Counted from the stretch's first letter, positions 59,701 to 62,937 are shown. The stretch: 64,000 bases of DNA from Axinella damicornis (GCA_963931865.1 OZ007511.1:8116344-8180343), one strand, 5' to 3'. Program-made: numbers and translations. Notes: a model not told the origin generated them from the letters alone.

Positions 59701-61323
59701 CAGCAGGGAGAGGCTGGTCCCAGGGCCCACCCAGCGTTTCTCTACGTGCAGTATGGAAGAGCAGGGAGAGGCTGGTCCCACGGGCCCACCCAGTGTTTCG
59801 CTGCATGCAGTATGGAAGAGCAGGGAGAGGCTGGTCCCAGGGCCCACCCAGCGTTTCACTGCGTGCAGTACGGAACAGCAGGGAGAGGCTGATCCCAGGG
59901 CCCACCCAGGGGCTTATTTGTGAAGTGATTCCAATCCTTTGAAGCCTTACAATGAACCACAAATCCTTTGGGCGTGCACAGGATCCCAGGGTCCCTCGAG
60001 CTTGGGCTGAGGCTAAAATTGACAACAGGTTTCATTGCAACTGCAAGTTTACATCTGAACAACCATCTACTACCTCACCCTCTCCCCACATCTTCCCACC
60101 CCAGCCACCAAACTTTGTATAAGCAGGAGTGCATGAGCCGCTGAAGGTGGCGAAGGTAGCCTCATTCCCAGTCCCACGCCCAGCTTTTCGTCGCTTGCAG
60201 TACGGTAAAGCGGGGAGGGCCTGGTACATTTCCTCACGTGAACATGACATAAAAAATGGCAAATTTTCAGAAAGAAGATGCTACGTTTTGCATGTTATTC
60301 AGCCATCTACACGTTCAATGCTCGATGAGTATAACAGTCGCCCCCCGCTAGCTAGATACGTGTGGTGTGTTACCTGGTACCTTCGCTCTTCCTGCTGTTC
60401 TGAGACCCACTACGCCCACATTAAACTTCCGGTCTTTCTACCCTTGACGTCACTCACGTGAGGAAATGTACCAGTCCCTCCCCGCTTTACCGTACTGCAA
60501 GCGACGAAAAGCTTGGCGTGGGACTGGGTACGAGGCTATGGCGAAGGAGCGTCGAACTTATACGGCAAGAGGCCGTTACGCAGAAGTGTGAAAAACAATT
60601 GAATTGTCATTTGTGCGGTACCGCAAAGGCCTTCCATATAAGGTATAACCGTAAGGTGTGAGGATTACATGTCTATACTAGTTTGATGCTCCTTCGCCGC
60701 CTTCGGCGGCTCATGCGCTCCTGGTATATAAAATATCCTTTTCCTTACAAGGGGCAGTGCCAGACTATGTTCGCGCACTGTATACACAGACCATACGTAC
60801 CTCAACCACCAGCTTGAATGGATTCCTCTCCCAAGTGCTGGAATTGGCTGGAACCACATCCAAGTGACTACCAACGAAGGCGACTGTCCCGTTCGCTTCC
60901 TCCGGCGAGTAGTCAATGATGAGGTTGCCTCTGCCCTCCACAAACCTATGTGAGGGAGAAATAAAAGCTTAATTTGACTGTGTCAATCACTGACCGACTG
61001 TGCTCACAGCTGTTACAACAGAGTCTATTGGAGTGACTGACCCATGATACTGTTACAGTACGTAGAAATCAATGCAAGAGCAGAAGGGAAATTTCAACCC
61101 TTGTAATTGATTTTAACCCTTTTGTGGCTACTGGAGTTGCAGGTTCAACCGACGATATACAAAGTTTACAGATGCAGTAACTGTTACAAACTACTGAGGT
61201 CTGTATAGAGCGTCCACACAGTTGATACAGCCTGAAAGATGAATACTTACTGCATCCTCAGTTCCACTCTTGCAATAAGTCCACCTAGCTGGACCATAAG
61301 CCATACCAGTCGTTTACCATGAT
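17293..61323 (-). CDS. M20-family metallopeptidase, acetylornithine deacetylase-like (scattered exons)
   Basis: This is an umbrella entry. The family hydrolyses N-acyl amino acids with a two-metal centre. Exons, 5' to 3' on the minus strand, are 61251-61323, 60801-60945, 58766-58896, 58145-58251, 38427-38573, 36785-36996, 18544-18660 and 17293-17379. They carry in order [16 protein letters not shown] (metal His), [10 protein letters not shown] (metal Asp), CEEN (catalytic and metal Glu), the lid-domain HSSLPHKA region, STMKPT and [14 protein letters not shown] and [12 protein letters not shown]. Splice phases match at every adjacent junction tested. The first exon(s) and one exon between 36785 and 18660 were not found. 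Three small frame disruptions (38.4, 36.8 and 17.3 kb) suggest that the 3' half is degenerating or carries sequence errors. Other genes and a segmental duplication lie between the exons. Confidence 0.7.
17541..17758. mobile_element. Second copy of the CAGGAAAAACT MITE
   Basis: On the minus strand it reads caggaaaaactgcc, then gatatgggactgggcggcca, closely matching 8610-8680. The other end is degraded (caggaaataaatt). It lies in the last intron of the M20 gene. Confidence 0.7.
18472..18515. mobile_element. Collapsed foldback element with 9-bp target duplication
   Basis: tagcctcattcccc ... gcctgggaacaaagcta, flanked by TAGTAATGC (18463-18471) and TAGTAACGC (18516-18524). It sits 28 bp from an M20 exon donor. 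Confidence 0.7.
18544..18660 (-). CDS. M20 peptidase-like, penultimate exon
   Basis: Bounded by CACATGCAG acceptor and GTATGA donor, 117 bp, phase 0 to 0. It encodes GIACNLESS..., then [18 protein letters not shown], which corresponds to the family's GxACDLES and GSLPLVRDMQ..GFDVQ segments. It is well conserved and has no stop. Confidence 0.75.
18703..18836. repeat. Copy of the TTAA MITE, left end decayed
   Basis: Shares gactgcaaaagccgtcatga, agctcccataagccc and cttatggttggtaaag with the intact element at 23556-23695. The left terminus is reduced to ggttaatgactgc. Confidence 0.75.
19562..19651. mobile_element. Foldback element with perfect 9-bp target duplication
   Basis: A near-perfect hairpin with arms tagcctcgttcccaggctcc / ggagcctgggaacgaggcta and inner stem gcgacaaaacgctgg pairing with ccagctttttgtcgc. 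It is flanked on both sides by TAGCAGTAT (19553-19561 and 19652-19660). Confidence 0.85.
19767..19850. mobile_element. Foldback element, diverged
   Basis: tagcctagttcccagacctcc ... ggaggcctaggaacgaagcta with an inner stem around agcttttgcttttcg / cgcttgac. The flanks are only similar (ATCTATGTG / ATCTAGTGC). Confidence 0.6.
20101..20232. repeat. Two units of the ~75-bp GGTAGGTATGTGATGGCCATG satellite
   Basis: The unit contains tggtaggtatgtgatggcca, tgttccatgagtgg and gaatgtgaccatcacata. The same unit forms arrays at 27395-27725 and 28290-28610. Confidence 0.85.
20376..20407. repeat. Poly-C tract
   Basis: Thirty-two consecutive C bases followed by a short CA repeat. Confidence 0.95.
20432..21095. 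repeat. 21-bp minisatellite (GTAGAGCCAGGTAGAGCRGAG)
   Basis: About 30 imperfect copies. A higher-order unit of about 300 bp is itself duplicated (20475-20735 versus 20750-21000). Being a multiple of three, it gives long false frames such as [10 protein letters not shown] on the minus strand. A shorter array of the same unit lies at 46273-46400. Confidence 0.93.
21958..22231. mobile_element. MITE with ~45-bp TIRs, copy A
   Basis: Begins CAAGGGGGTGACACTC and ends GAGTGTCACCCCCTTG. The TIR extends through gtagtcagagctgcgaccg / cggtcgcagctctgactac. It sits inside a GT microsatellite, so the target duplication is hidden. The same insertion occurs in copies B (31777-32057) and C (41806-42082), so it predates the duplication. 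Confidence 0.85.
22260..23474. mobile_element. CACTG-ended insertion specific to copy A
   Basis: Copies B and C go straight from the GT tract to tactgctcttc, while A has 1,215 extra bases. The ends are imperfect inverted repeats: CACTGTACGTAAGGCCTGGG versus, on the other strand, CACTGTATGTAAGGCATGGG. CACTG ends suggest a CACTA/EnSpm-like relation. It carries a CpG-rich part (22290-22470) that ends in an ATG directly followed by GTAAGT. No transposase frame is seen. Confidence 0.65.
23556..23695. mobile_element. 140-bp TTAA MITE, insertion proven by empty sites
   Basis: The ends ctctttaccaacc and ggttggtaaagag are inverted repeats with TTAA on both sides (23552-23555, 23696-23699). Copies B and C read tttgTTTAAgcagag at the same point with a single TTAA. 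This is a precise piggyBac-type insertion made in copy A only. Confidence 0.92.
24040..24440. repeat. Conserved dispersed-repeat candidate within copy A
   Basis: A block with a tRNA-like stretch (tggcacactcgctaagca ... gggttgagtgttcgcctcc) followed by a T-rich tract. It is also present at 32440-32860 and 42510-42930, but only as part of the segmental duplication. It could be a SINE-like element. The box A and box B matches are poor, so this stays a suggestion. Confidence 0.3.
25190..25860. repeat. ~30-bp minisatellite GGGGAGCAGCAGCTGAAGCGGAC, copy A
   Basis: Repeats at 25190-25290 and 25612-25845, with counterparts at 33490-33790 and 43635-43935. The repeat explains the [18 protein letters not shown] frames on the minus strand. 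Confidence 0.88.
26138..26248 (-). CDS. MON1: MON1 exon, third longin domain end
   Basis: Acceptor TCCACAACAG, then [18 protein letters not shown] and GNKLIRWI. It stops at 26138 after NVSTN, which is shorter than the usual charged MON1 tail. Alternatively a donor (AAT|GTGAGC) at 26152 leads to an unseen last exon. Confidence 0.75.
   Translation of the reverse strand, partial: RPAEFDLYAVFEPLIAKSQAILLGNKLIRWINVSTN
26138..30548 (-). CDS. MON1: MON1 vacuolar fusion protein, C-terminal half
   Basis: This is an umbrella entry. MON1 pairs with CCZ1 as the guanine-nucleotide exchange factor for Rab7 in endosome maturation. Minus-strand exons, 5' to 3', are 30467-30548, 29821-30035, 28794-28859, 27090-27201, 26521-26623 and 26138-26248. 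They read through the second and third longin domains: [83 protein letters not shown] and NKLIRWI. These match animal MON1 in order and spacing. Most junctions are exactly in phase. The junction after 28794 is not resolved. N-terminal exons were not found in the window. Confidence 0.8.
26287..26510. repeat. (GT)n tract in a MON1 intron
   Basis: GT-rich with GTGTCATT and GCATGTGT interruptions. Equivalents lie at 34230-34410 and 44385-44680 in the other duplication copies. Confidence 0.9.
26521..26623 (-). CDS. MON1: MON1 exon
   Basis: 103 bp between CTTCTCTGCAG and GTGAGT. It encodes [20 protein letters not shown] and [12 protein letters not shown], the family's LYxYLHSR..RPLKxIYY..ENLLAW segment. 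It is in phase with both neighbours. Confidence 0.85.
27090..27201 (-). CDS. MON1: MON1 exon
   Basis: 112 bp between CTGTTTCAG and GTAAAC. It encodes [18 protein letters not shown], then [15 protein letters not shown], matching the LRHFLYKS..FTSP region. The donor side joins 26521-26623 exactly (R|LFELY). Confidence 0.85.
27262..27340. mobile_element. Foldback element with 9-bp target duplication in MON1 intron
   Basis: tagcctcgttcccaggctct ... ggcgtgggaactaggcta with inner stem agcgacgaaaagctgg. It is flanked by TAATGGCCA (27253-27261) and TAATGACCA (27341-27349), which differ by one base. Confidence 0.8.
27395..27725. repeat. Satellite array, ~65-80 bp units
   Basis: Five units of cacactggtaggtatgtgatg, ccatgttccatgagtggccc and ggaatgtgaccatcacatac, some lacking the last part. 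It lies in a MON1 intron. Confidence 0.9.
28290..28610. repeat. Second satellite array of the same family
   Basis: Four diverged units (ggccatgttccatgagtgtcc, ggaatgggaccatcacatgcc, aagcttgtactggtaggta) lying between MON1 exons 27090-27201 and 28794-28859. Confidence 0.85.
28794..28859 (-). CDS. MON1: MON1 exon with problematic 3' end
   Basis: Acceptor TTCCTTCACAG, then [20 protein letters not shown], continuing the longin helix after KKILE in phase 0. The best donor (TAG|GTATGT) leaves an in-frame TAG and the wrong phase for the next exon. Ending two bases earlier would restore both. Either the donor is non-canonical, the sequence has an error, or this allele is damaged. Confidence 0.6.
   Translation of the reverse strand, partial: RLEKQNCLDAIKQAVSESPSK
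29715..29803. repeat. GATGACATCATCATCAT simple repeat
   Basis: Interleaved CATCAT and its inverse ATGATG form a locally self-complementary tract just beside a MON1 donor. Confidence 0.9.
29821..30035 (-). CDS. MON1: MON1 exon, core of second longin domain
   Basis: 215 bp from an ACACCAG acceptor to GTTAGC. It encodes [39 protein letters not shown] and [18 protein letters not shown], the most diagnostic MON1 stretch of the window. It has no stop. Confidence 0.9.
30058..30375. repeat. Polypurine (GGAGGAAGG) tract in MON1 intron
   Basis: More than 300 bp of almost pure G/A on the plus strand with imperfect gggggaggaagga repeats. Open frames of Pro/Ser on the minus strand are artefacts of composition. 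Such a tract can form triplex DNA. Confidence 0.92.
30467..30548 (-). CDS. MON1: MON1 exon, start of second longin domain
   Basis: 82 bp between CATACCTCAG and GTTAGT. It encodes [20 protein letters not shown], then EYNLLPL, and completes a split Asp codon with the next exon (L|DVHL). The donor region is triplicated as accaagtggcacta (30434-30475), giving three copies of the 5' splice site. Confidence 0.82.
30549..31317. repeat. Truncated extra piece of the duplicated segment
   Basis: About 30745-31190 repeats parts of the duplicated unit: the gacggatttctactttcc block, a GT tract and the actcaccaaaacccagaa block. It has five copies of a CA-rich unit with gtgtgcaaagccatgcctc. After 31180 short direct repeats of catccattattggatgattt follow. 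Confidence 0.75.
31777..32057. mobile_element. GGGGGTGACACTC MITE, copy B
   Basis: Same element and position as 21958-22231, bounded by CAAGGGGGTGACACTC and its inverse and embedded in GT repeats. Confidence 0.85.
34070..34180 (-). pseudogene. MON1: MON1 last exon, duplicate in copy B
   Basis: Near-identical to 26138-26248 ([22 protein letters not shown]). It lies downstream of a truncated partner exon and has no upstream MON1 exons of its own, so it is a dead duplicate. Confidence 0.8.
34411..34736. mobile_element. hAT-like MITE with 8-bp target duplication, specific to copy B
   Basis: The ends taggggtgggcgatat and atattgcccacccct(a) are inverted repeats, and the interior is rich in atcacgatat words. 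It is flanked by CTGTGTGT on both sides (34403-34410 and 34737-34744). Copies A and C have the uninterrupted GT-rich sequence. The 8-bp duplication and the termini fit the hAT superfamily. Confidence 0.9.
34774..34872 (-). pseudogene. MON1: MON1 exon truncated at the copy-B junction
   Basis: Matches 26521-26623 but loses the acceptor and the first codon bases. After cagctcaaa the sequence switches to accctctgagaagg, which in copy C occurs 1.9 kb away at 46678. It marks a rearrangement breakpoint inside an exon. Confidence 0.85.
35403..35475. mobile_element. Foldback element with 9-bp target duplication
   Basis: cagcctcatttccaggctcc ... gggaaacgaggcta, flanked by CCCAATAAC (35394-35402) and CCCAGTAAC (35476-35484). 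The copy-C counterpart is at 47190-47264. Confidence 0.7.
35485..36784. other. Duplicated non-coding sequence
   Basis: Shared with copy C (47270-48930) but without a recognised exon on either strand. The missing M20 exon was searched for here and not found. Copy C has a 0.76-kb insertion within its version. Confidence 0.4.
36785..36996 (-). CDS. M20 peptidase-like exon (lid to catalytic domain), frame disrupted
   Basis: Acceptor CTACAGCCATTAG, then [19 protein letters not shown], and near the end [20 protein letters not shown] before GTGAGT. These match STMKPT and GDVRLTPFY of acetylornithine deacetylases. Between them an extra 24 bp repeats acgtcaRtgata. The frame then meets a TGA just before GDVRL, so one base is extra or several are missing. 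The copy at 48935-49146 shares this, so it predates the duplication. Confidence 0.65.
37122..38155. repeat. Cluster of diverged foldback elements
   Basis: Three relics: 37124-37171 (tagcctcattcccaggccgtg ... gcgcctgggaatgagacc), about 37752-37795 (tagccttgttcccaggccgtt ... aaggcctgggag) and about 38068-38151 (cccaggcctcccccc ... gaaatactggctggggg ... gggaacgaggcta). Copy C has the same set at 49274-49329, 49901-49944 and 50230-50311. Confidence 0.65.
38427..38573 (-). CDS. M20 peptidase-like exon (dimerisation/lid domain), frame disrupted
   Basis: Acceptor GCTCTGTAG joins the donor at 58145 in phase (G|GT). It encodes [14 protein letters not shown], then HSSLPHKAI, and after one extra base [20 protein letters not shown] before GTGAGT. 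The family has WKL...G..FHSGLPHKAIN(S)xELAMEA. The single-base insertion near 38498 breaks the frame. Copy C lacks this exon through a deletion of about 0.87 kb. Confidence 0.65.
39381..39390 (+). promoter_or_regulatory. TATA box of left galaxin-like gene
   Basis: TATATATAAA lies 50 bp upstream of the ATG at 39439. The right copy has TATATATAGA at the same place (50691). Confidence 0.7.
39439..40026 (+). pseudogene. Galaxin-like di-cysteine repeat protein, left copy, frameshifted
   Basis: Exon 1 (39439-39502) encodes a signal peptide ([20 protein letters not shown]). A 104-bp intron follows (GTAAGT...TTGCAG), then exon 2 (39607-40026). Exon 2 encodes 28-residue units of the type CCG..[16 protein letters not shown], the double-Cys pattern of galaxins, secreted proteins first known from coral skeleton matrix. 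A 4-bp insertion (TGCA, 39761-39764) shifts the frame and gives a stop at 39780. Without it the copy would have 159 residues. ATTAAA at 40293 is a possible polyadenylation signal. It is probably inactive unless the insertion is a sequence error. Confidence 0.8.
40171..41045. other. Unique spacer between copies B and C
   Basis: No gene recognised. A roughly 110-bp segment is repeated (caaagattctgac ... gccgtgatcgctg ... ctcacc, near 40505 and 40671). Minus-strand frames of up to 138 codons here resemble no known family. Confidence 0.4.
41806..42082. mobile_element. GGGGGTGACACTC MITE, copy C
   Basis: Same insertion as 21958-22231 and 31777-32057. Confidence 0.85.
44223..44333 (-). pseudogene. 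MON1: MON1 last exon, duplicate in copy C
   Basis: Matches 26138-26248. It has no functional upstream context, because the matching exon at 45402-45513 carries a stop. Confidence 0.8.
44688..44790 (-). pseudogene. MON1: MON1 exon, duplicate in copy C
   Basis: Full-length copy of 26521-26623 with both splice sites. It belongs to a decayed three-exon fragment. Confidence 0.8.
45154..45319. mobile_element. Long foldback hairpin with perfect 9-bp target duplication
   Basis: Arms of about 75 bp are almost perfectly complementary, from tagcctcgttcccaggccta through acggatgcggaagggcg. It is flanked by GCTGCACAT (45145-45153 and 45320-45328). Copy A has the empty site at 27006 (gggctgcacatgtaa), so the insertion is recent and specific to copy C. 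Confidence 0.93.
45402..45513 (-). pseudogene. MON1: MON1 exon, duplicate in copy C with premature stop
   Basis: Counterpart of 27090-27201. The arginine codon AGA of EIRHF is TGA here, and the donor GT has become GC. Both support loss of function after duplication. Confidence 0.85.
46103..46263. mobile_element. Long foldback hairpin, sister of 45154-45319
   Basis: Nearly the same stem as 45154-45319. It is flanked by CTTACAGCA (46094-46102 and 46264-46272). The related sequence at 20425 (acttacagcaagtacag) lacks the insertion. Confidence 0.92.
46273..46400. repeat. GTAGAGCCAGG minisatellite, short array
   Basis: Six or so units of the 21-bp repeat seen at 20432-21095. Confidence 0.9.
47612..48370. 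mobile_element. ~0.76-kb insertion specific to copy C
   Basis: Copy B passes directly from acgtttattatataatt to gctgatcacaatg, while copy C has about 760 extra bases here. The insert is rich in aattgcac words near both ends and carries a CpG-rich, promoter-like core (47720-47960) with CCAATCAGG and CTCCGCCC. No terminal inverted repeat or transposase was clear, so the class is unknown. Confidence 0.6.
48935..49146 (-). pseudogene. Duplicate of the M20 exon with STMKPT and GDVRLTPFY
   Basis: Same length (212 bp) and same frame disruption as 36785-36996. Its phase does not fit the nearest upstream exon (58145-58251), so it would have to be skipped. Confidence 0.75.
50691..50700 (+). promoter_or_regulatory. 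TATA box of right galaxin-like gene
   Basis: TATATATAGA, 49 bp upstream of the ATG at 50749. Confidence 0.65.
50749..51416 (+). CDS. Galaxin-like di-cysteine repeat protein, right copy, intact
   Basis: Exons 50749-50812 and 50917-51416 give 187 residues. The signal peptide [20 protein letters not shown] is encoded by exon 1, and the intron is 104 bp with GTAAGT and TTGCAG. The mature protein is almost entirely repeats: CC at both ends of a 28-residue unit with [14 protein letters not shown] and SGIQPACC. It is exactly one 84-bp unit longer than the left copy. The repeat class is that of galaxins (secreted, matrix or skeleton associated). The high Arg content is unusual for an acidic-type skeletal protein. 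Calcification should not be assumed; adhesion or matrix roles are equally possible. Confidence 0.85.
51655..51744. mobile_element. Foldback element
   Basis: Arms tagcctcattcccaggcctt / aaggcctgggacaaggcta with inner stem gatcgcttgcaagcgatc. It is flanked by GGGGACAT on both sides (8 bp, perhaps 9). Confidence 0.82.
51922..52003. repeat. Tandem duplication, 42-bp unit
   Basis: ggttgcagattataattata and tgcagctttgtaaagccact occur twice in direct order. Confidence 0.9.
52004..54070. other. No secure gene
   Basis: There is a foldback relic at about 52370-52454. Near 53160-53260 (+) the residues [13 protein letters not shown] resemble the tail of LINE reverse transcriptases (WNxLPxxIR), but this is only a hint. 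A short direct repeat agactgaagcaccaagtatg occurs at 53467 and 53503. Confidence 0.4.
54071..54172. mobile_element. Foldback element just upstream of the Kelch gene
   Basis: Arms tagcctcgttcccaggcctt / aaggactgggaacgaggcta with inner stem tttttgatcgcttgca / tgcaagcgatcaaaaa. It is flanked by ATAATACC and ATAATACT. It ends 68 bp before the Kelch ATG, so it lies in the promoter or 5'UTR. Confidence 0.85.
54241..55773 (+). CDS. Coiled-coil and Kelch-repeat protein, intronless
   Basis: 510 residues. The start at 54241 (acaATGGC) is preferred over the upstream in-frame ATG at 54106, because the latter lies inside the foldback element. Residues 65-180 are a strongly charged coiled coil (Glu/Gln/Leu heptads). 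Residues 205-510 form a Kelch propeller with the double-glycine motifs AVGGW, AAGGY, MAGGY, AIGGK and VVGGW, each followed by the usual Tyr/Trp positions. No BTB, BACK or F-box domain is seen. Kelch propellers bind proteins such as actin or ubiquitin-ligase substrates, and the partner here is unknown. No intron within 1.5 kb, among intron-rich neighbours, could mean a retrocopy origin. Confidence 0.9.
   Translation: MAEKPELNHMESQVSISVEINQQENDNLREQTQSNDLIQQSKGQEIEQQKETNGYHRYEDELEQSEEDVAQQLEIEELQYMLEMKDNELQEQQEKIEQLEDLSENLLRELEERDNLIQDKTDTVEEQEGQLRKLNKQLDIVEQQHTALLQQKDENIRELADDVDTKDKQIHELQQQLRQKGGEVPPHDQPDFRASPEEETKDLSMELSWRECEGAPCEMIKGSVAVDGNTAYFNPDLSGTVYKYNSDDETWTVLPECPHMSFTLAIINTLLTAVGGWQSITTLTNKLISFKEKPGSGARWKEELPPMHTKRSHIALAQQGKSLVAAGGYANGKRLTAVEIMDTETHQWLMAASLPHPFSNASLTFTRDRIYMAGGYDHRGVTNSVLTCSVQELLKSCQLHSVETQLRRGSVFRKNTHDAWQRIANLPLYLSICVTLGRKLLAIGGKDSKGQHSTAIHAYNFATNSWDVVSHMATPRSHPLVTVLPGNTLAVVGGWTVGGHTNAVQIATVV
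55970..56480. repeat. CA-rich 24-bp minisatellite
   Basis: Units of cacatgcacacccacacgtc plus ccca, followed by looser CACACA sequence. It is open in all frames of both strands, so it yields several false proteins of His-Thr-Pro or Cys-Val-Gly. Confidence 0.95.
56554..57073. mobile_element. TTAA-flanked element with CCCTTTAA ends
   Basis: TTAA|CCCTTTAAgccccattga at the left and gaattcggtggTTAAAGGG|TTAA at the right form short inverted ends with TTAA on both sides. The interior has a 36-base poly-G (56676-56711) and attcatRgacccc repeats. It fits a piggyBac-type non-autonomous element. Confidence 0.78.
57078..58144. other. Intronic/intergenic sequence
   Basis: No exon recognised. The inverted motif accagacccttctccttcc ... 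gagagggtctgg at 57803-57838 matches the words around 46680 and 34875 (accctctgagaaggtaggag), so it is another short palindromic repeat. Confidence 0.4.
58145..58251 (-). CDS. M20 peptidase-like exon (catalytic Glu)
   Basis: 107 bp between CCACACTACAG and GTGAGT. It encodes (C)[20 protein letters not shown], then [16 protein letters not shown], corresponding to the EEN..GVD.L...G.L..L..GP..W.D.AD segment of acetylornithine deacetylases. The split Cys codon is completed exactly by the previous exon. Confidence 0.85.
58766..58896 (-). CDS. M20 peptidase-like exon (metal-binding Asp)
   Basis: 131 bp between TGTCCACAG and GTATGT. It encodes [20 protein letters not shown], then [20 protein letters not shown] and [15 protein letters not shown] is the clearest diagnostic motif of this subfamily. 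Confidence 0.9.
59021..59912. repeat. 58-bp minisatellite derived from a foldback element
   Basis: About 15 copies with ggtcccagggcccacccagc, gtttcactgcgtgcagtatg and gaacagcagggagaggct. The first unit is preceded by tagtctcgttcccagggccc, the end of a foldback element, so its left half has been amplified. With a period of 58 (3n+1) all three frames merge into long false frames of up to 365 codons on both strands. Confidence 0.95.
60157..60538. mobile_element. Long foldback element with 212-bp loop and 9-bp target duplication
   Basis: Arms of about 85 bp (60157-60241 and 60454-60538) are near-perfect inverted copies, from tagcctcattcccagtccca through catttcctcacgtga. It is flanked by TGGCGAAGG (60148-60156 and 60539-60547). 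The loop (60242-60453) is unique sequence with no gene seen. Confidence 0.92.
60801..60945 (-). CDS. M20 peptidase-like exon (metal-binding His)
   Basis: 145 bp between CCTCACATAG and GTACGT. It encodes [20 protein letters not shown], then [14 protein letters not shown] and [19 protein letters not shown] is the metal-binding His/Asp motif of M20 enzymes. It continues into [11 protein letters not shown] in phase 0. Confidence 0.9.
61251..61323 (-). CDS. M20 peptidase-like exon (N-terminal region)
   Basis: 73 bp between CCTATCAG and GTAAGT. It encodes [14 protein letters not shown], then [10 protein letters not shown], and joins the next exon through a split Gln codon into FVEGRGN. The family has a similar GGPLxIExVxYVEGRGN run-in. 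The exon with the start codon was not identified. Confidence 0.6.
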
Positions 61324-61901
61324 CTGATAGGGTTTGTCTAATCGCTGGACAGGATCCTTCACTGGAATGTGGGACTGGAACATGGGACTGGAATGTGGGA
61401 CTGGAACAGGGAACTGGCTAAACGCGTCATTTGGGGTAGGACAGAAGCAAGATTGTTTATTCACTCAGTTACTTCGCTAAACTTGTCCCACAGCCTGTTG
61501 AACATCAATTTTATTATTAGTATCCATCACGTACAGGTCAAATATATGCACATGCAGTCCCACATCCCAGTCCCATATTCCCGCGAAGAATCCAGTCCAG
61601 CAATTACAGATACCCTATCTGATATGATTCTATGTACAGTTCCTGGCCTGCAAACATTTGGTTGCCATGGTAATGTAACACTGCACCCTGAGCTCCACCC
61701 CCACTGTGCGTTATTATTGTAACTCGTGCTGACTTGAGTATCGATAAAATACAATTGAAGCATGGTGAAAAGAGAACGTTTTGTATCGGCGTAGATCATG
61801 TAAATGGGATCCCTAAACAGAAAACAGACAAGACAACATGGTCCTTCGAGCCGGATTAGCAATCTGCAAACGTGGTCTTCAACCTTACCGAAACCAGAGA
61901 C

Positions 61902-62886
61902 ATGGCTGAACGCAAGAAGACAGTCAGAGCTGCTCACAGACCATCTGTGACACACACAAACGCCATGATCGACCCTGATTCAACAGCAGAATTTGACGTC
62001 CCTGAATCAAAACAGAAGGAAAGGCTGTTGAAAACCAAGATCGAAGTTTTATGAAAAGATACTCGATCAGTCCCAGTGGAAGAGCTTGAAGCGGAAGAGC
62101 AACATGCAGATTGAGTTAGCTGTGAGCCAGATATCAGAGGTTTGGCTATGTTGGAGCCTCCTAAGTCGCCGACTGATGGGAGATCTCAATCCCCGGCCCT
62201 AATTCATCGACCGAGACCGTACCCGATCTAGAGGGGCCTATTAGACCTACACATGAACCACCTCCTGGGGAAGGCTCCCACCACTCAAGGGAGTCCATGC
62301 CTACGAGTTCTCATCCCAGAACCCCCACTTCAGATAGGGAGGCCCGGCCAGTATATATCTCATATCCCTCGGGTGAAATTACCCAAGTTGTCTCTGAAGA
62401 GGTTTAATGGTGACCTTGCAAAATGGATCACCCACCTTTTGGGACACATTCAAATCGACGGTGAACAAAAACCCTTCACTTACGAGCATCAACAAATTGA
62501 ATTATATGAGTCCACAGCAGCGGAAGCCATTTCTGGTCTGACATGCTCATCAGCCAACTACGAGGAAGCTGTTGCCATAAGAGAAGGTTTGGTAACAAAC
62601 AATTGTCACATGGACCCCCTTGTCAAGCTTGATCAGACACTTTTATGATGTAGTGGAAACCAACGTCAGGGGTCTAAAGGTACTTGGAGTTCCACAAGAG
62701 TGTTATGGTGCGTTGCTTTCATCGGTGGTTATTAGCAAATTACCCCCTGAGATACGGTTGATACCTAGCCGAGAAATGGATGAAAAAGACTGGAAGATGA
62801 AGGAGATAGATGATGGAGGTGATGGAGAAAGAGATCCGAGCAAGAGAGAAATCAGACATCCTGCCACCGCAGCAAAAAAAGGGTAG
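61902..62886 (+). pseudogene. BEL/Pao-type retrotransposon gag relic
   Basis: The opening RAAHRPSVT is the usual start of Pao gag N-termini. The DUF1759 landmarks follow in order: LPKLSLKRFNGD, then SSANYEEAV, HMDPLVKL, NVRGLKVLGV and SKLPPEIR. The frame is broken by a stop after KIEVL (62051-62053) and a shift near 62630. No protease, reverse transcriptase or LTRs are visible inside the window. Confidence 0.8.
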
Positions 62887-62897
62887 TACTAAAACCC

Positions 62898-62937
62898 GGA
62901 ACGGAACGGAACGGAACGGAACGGAACGAACGGAACA
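62898..62937. repeat. (GGAAC)n repeat
   Basis: Seven to eight copies of ggaac directly after the gag relic. Confidence 0.95.

Noticed and set aside
58845..59942. 365-codon plus-strand frame and overlapping 278/269-codon frames
   Set aside because: They are translations of the 58-bp minisatellite in rotating frames. The same repeat peptides appear in all three frames and on the other strand.
60242..60453. Gene captured in the loop of the long foldback element
   Set aside because: No open frame with recognisable motif. The loop looks like ordinary unique DNA.
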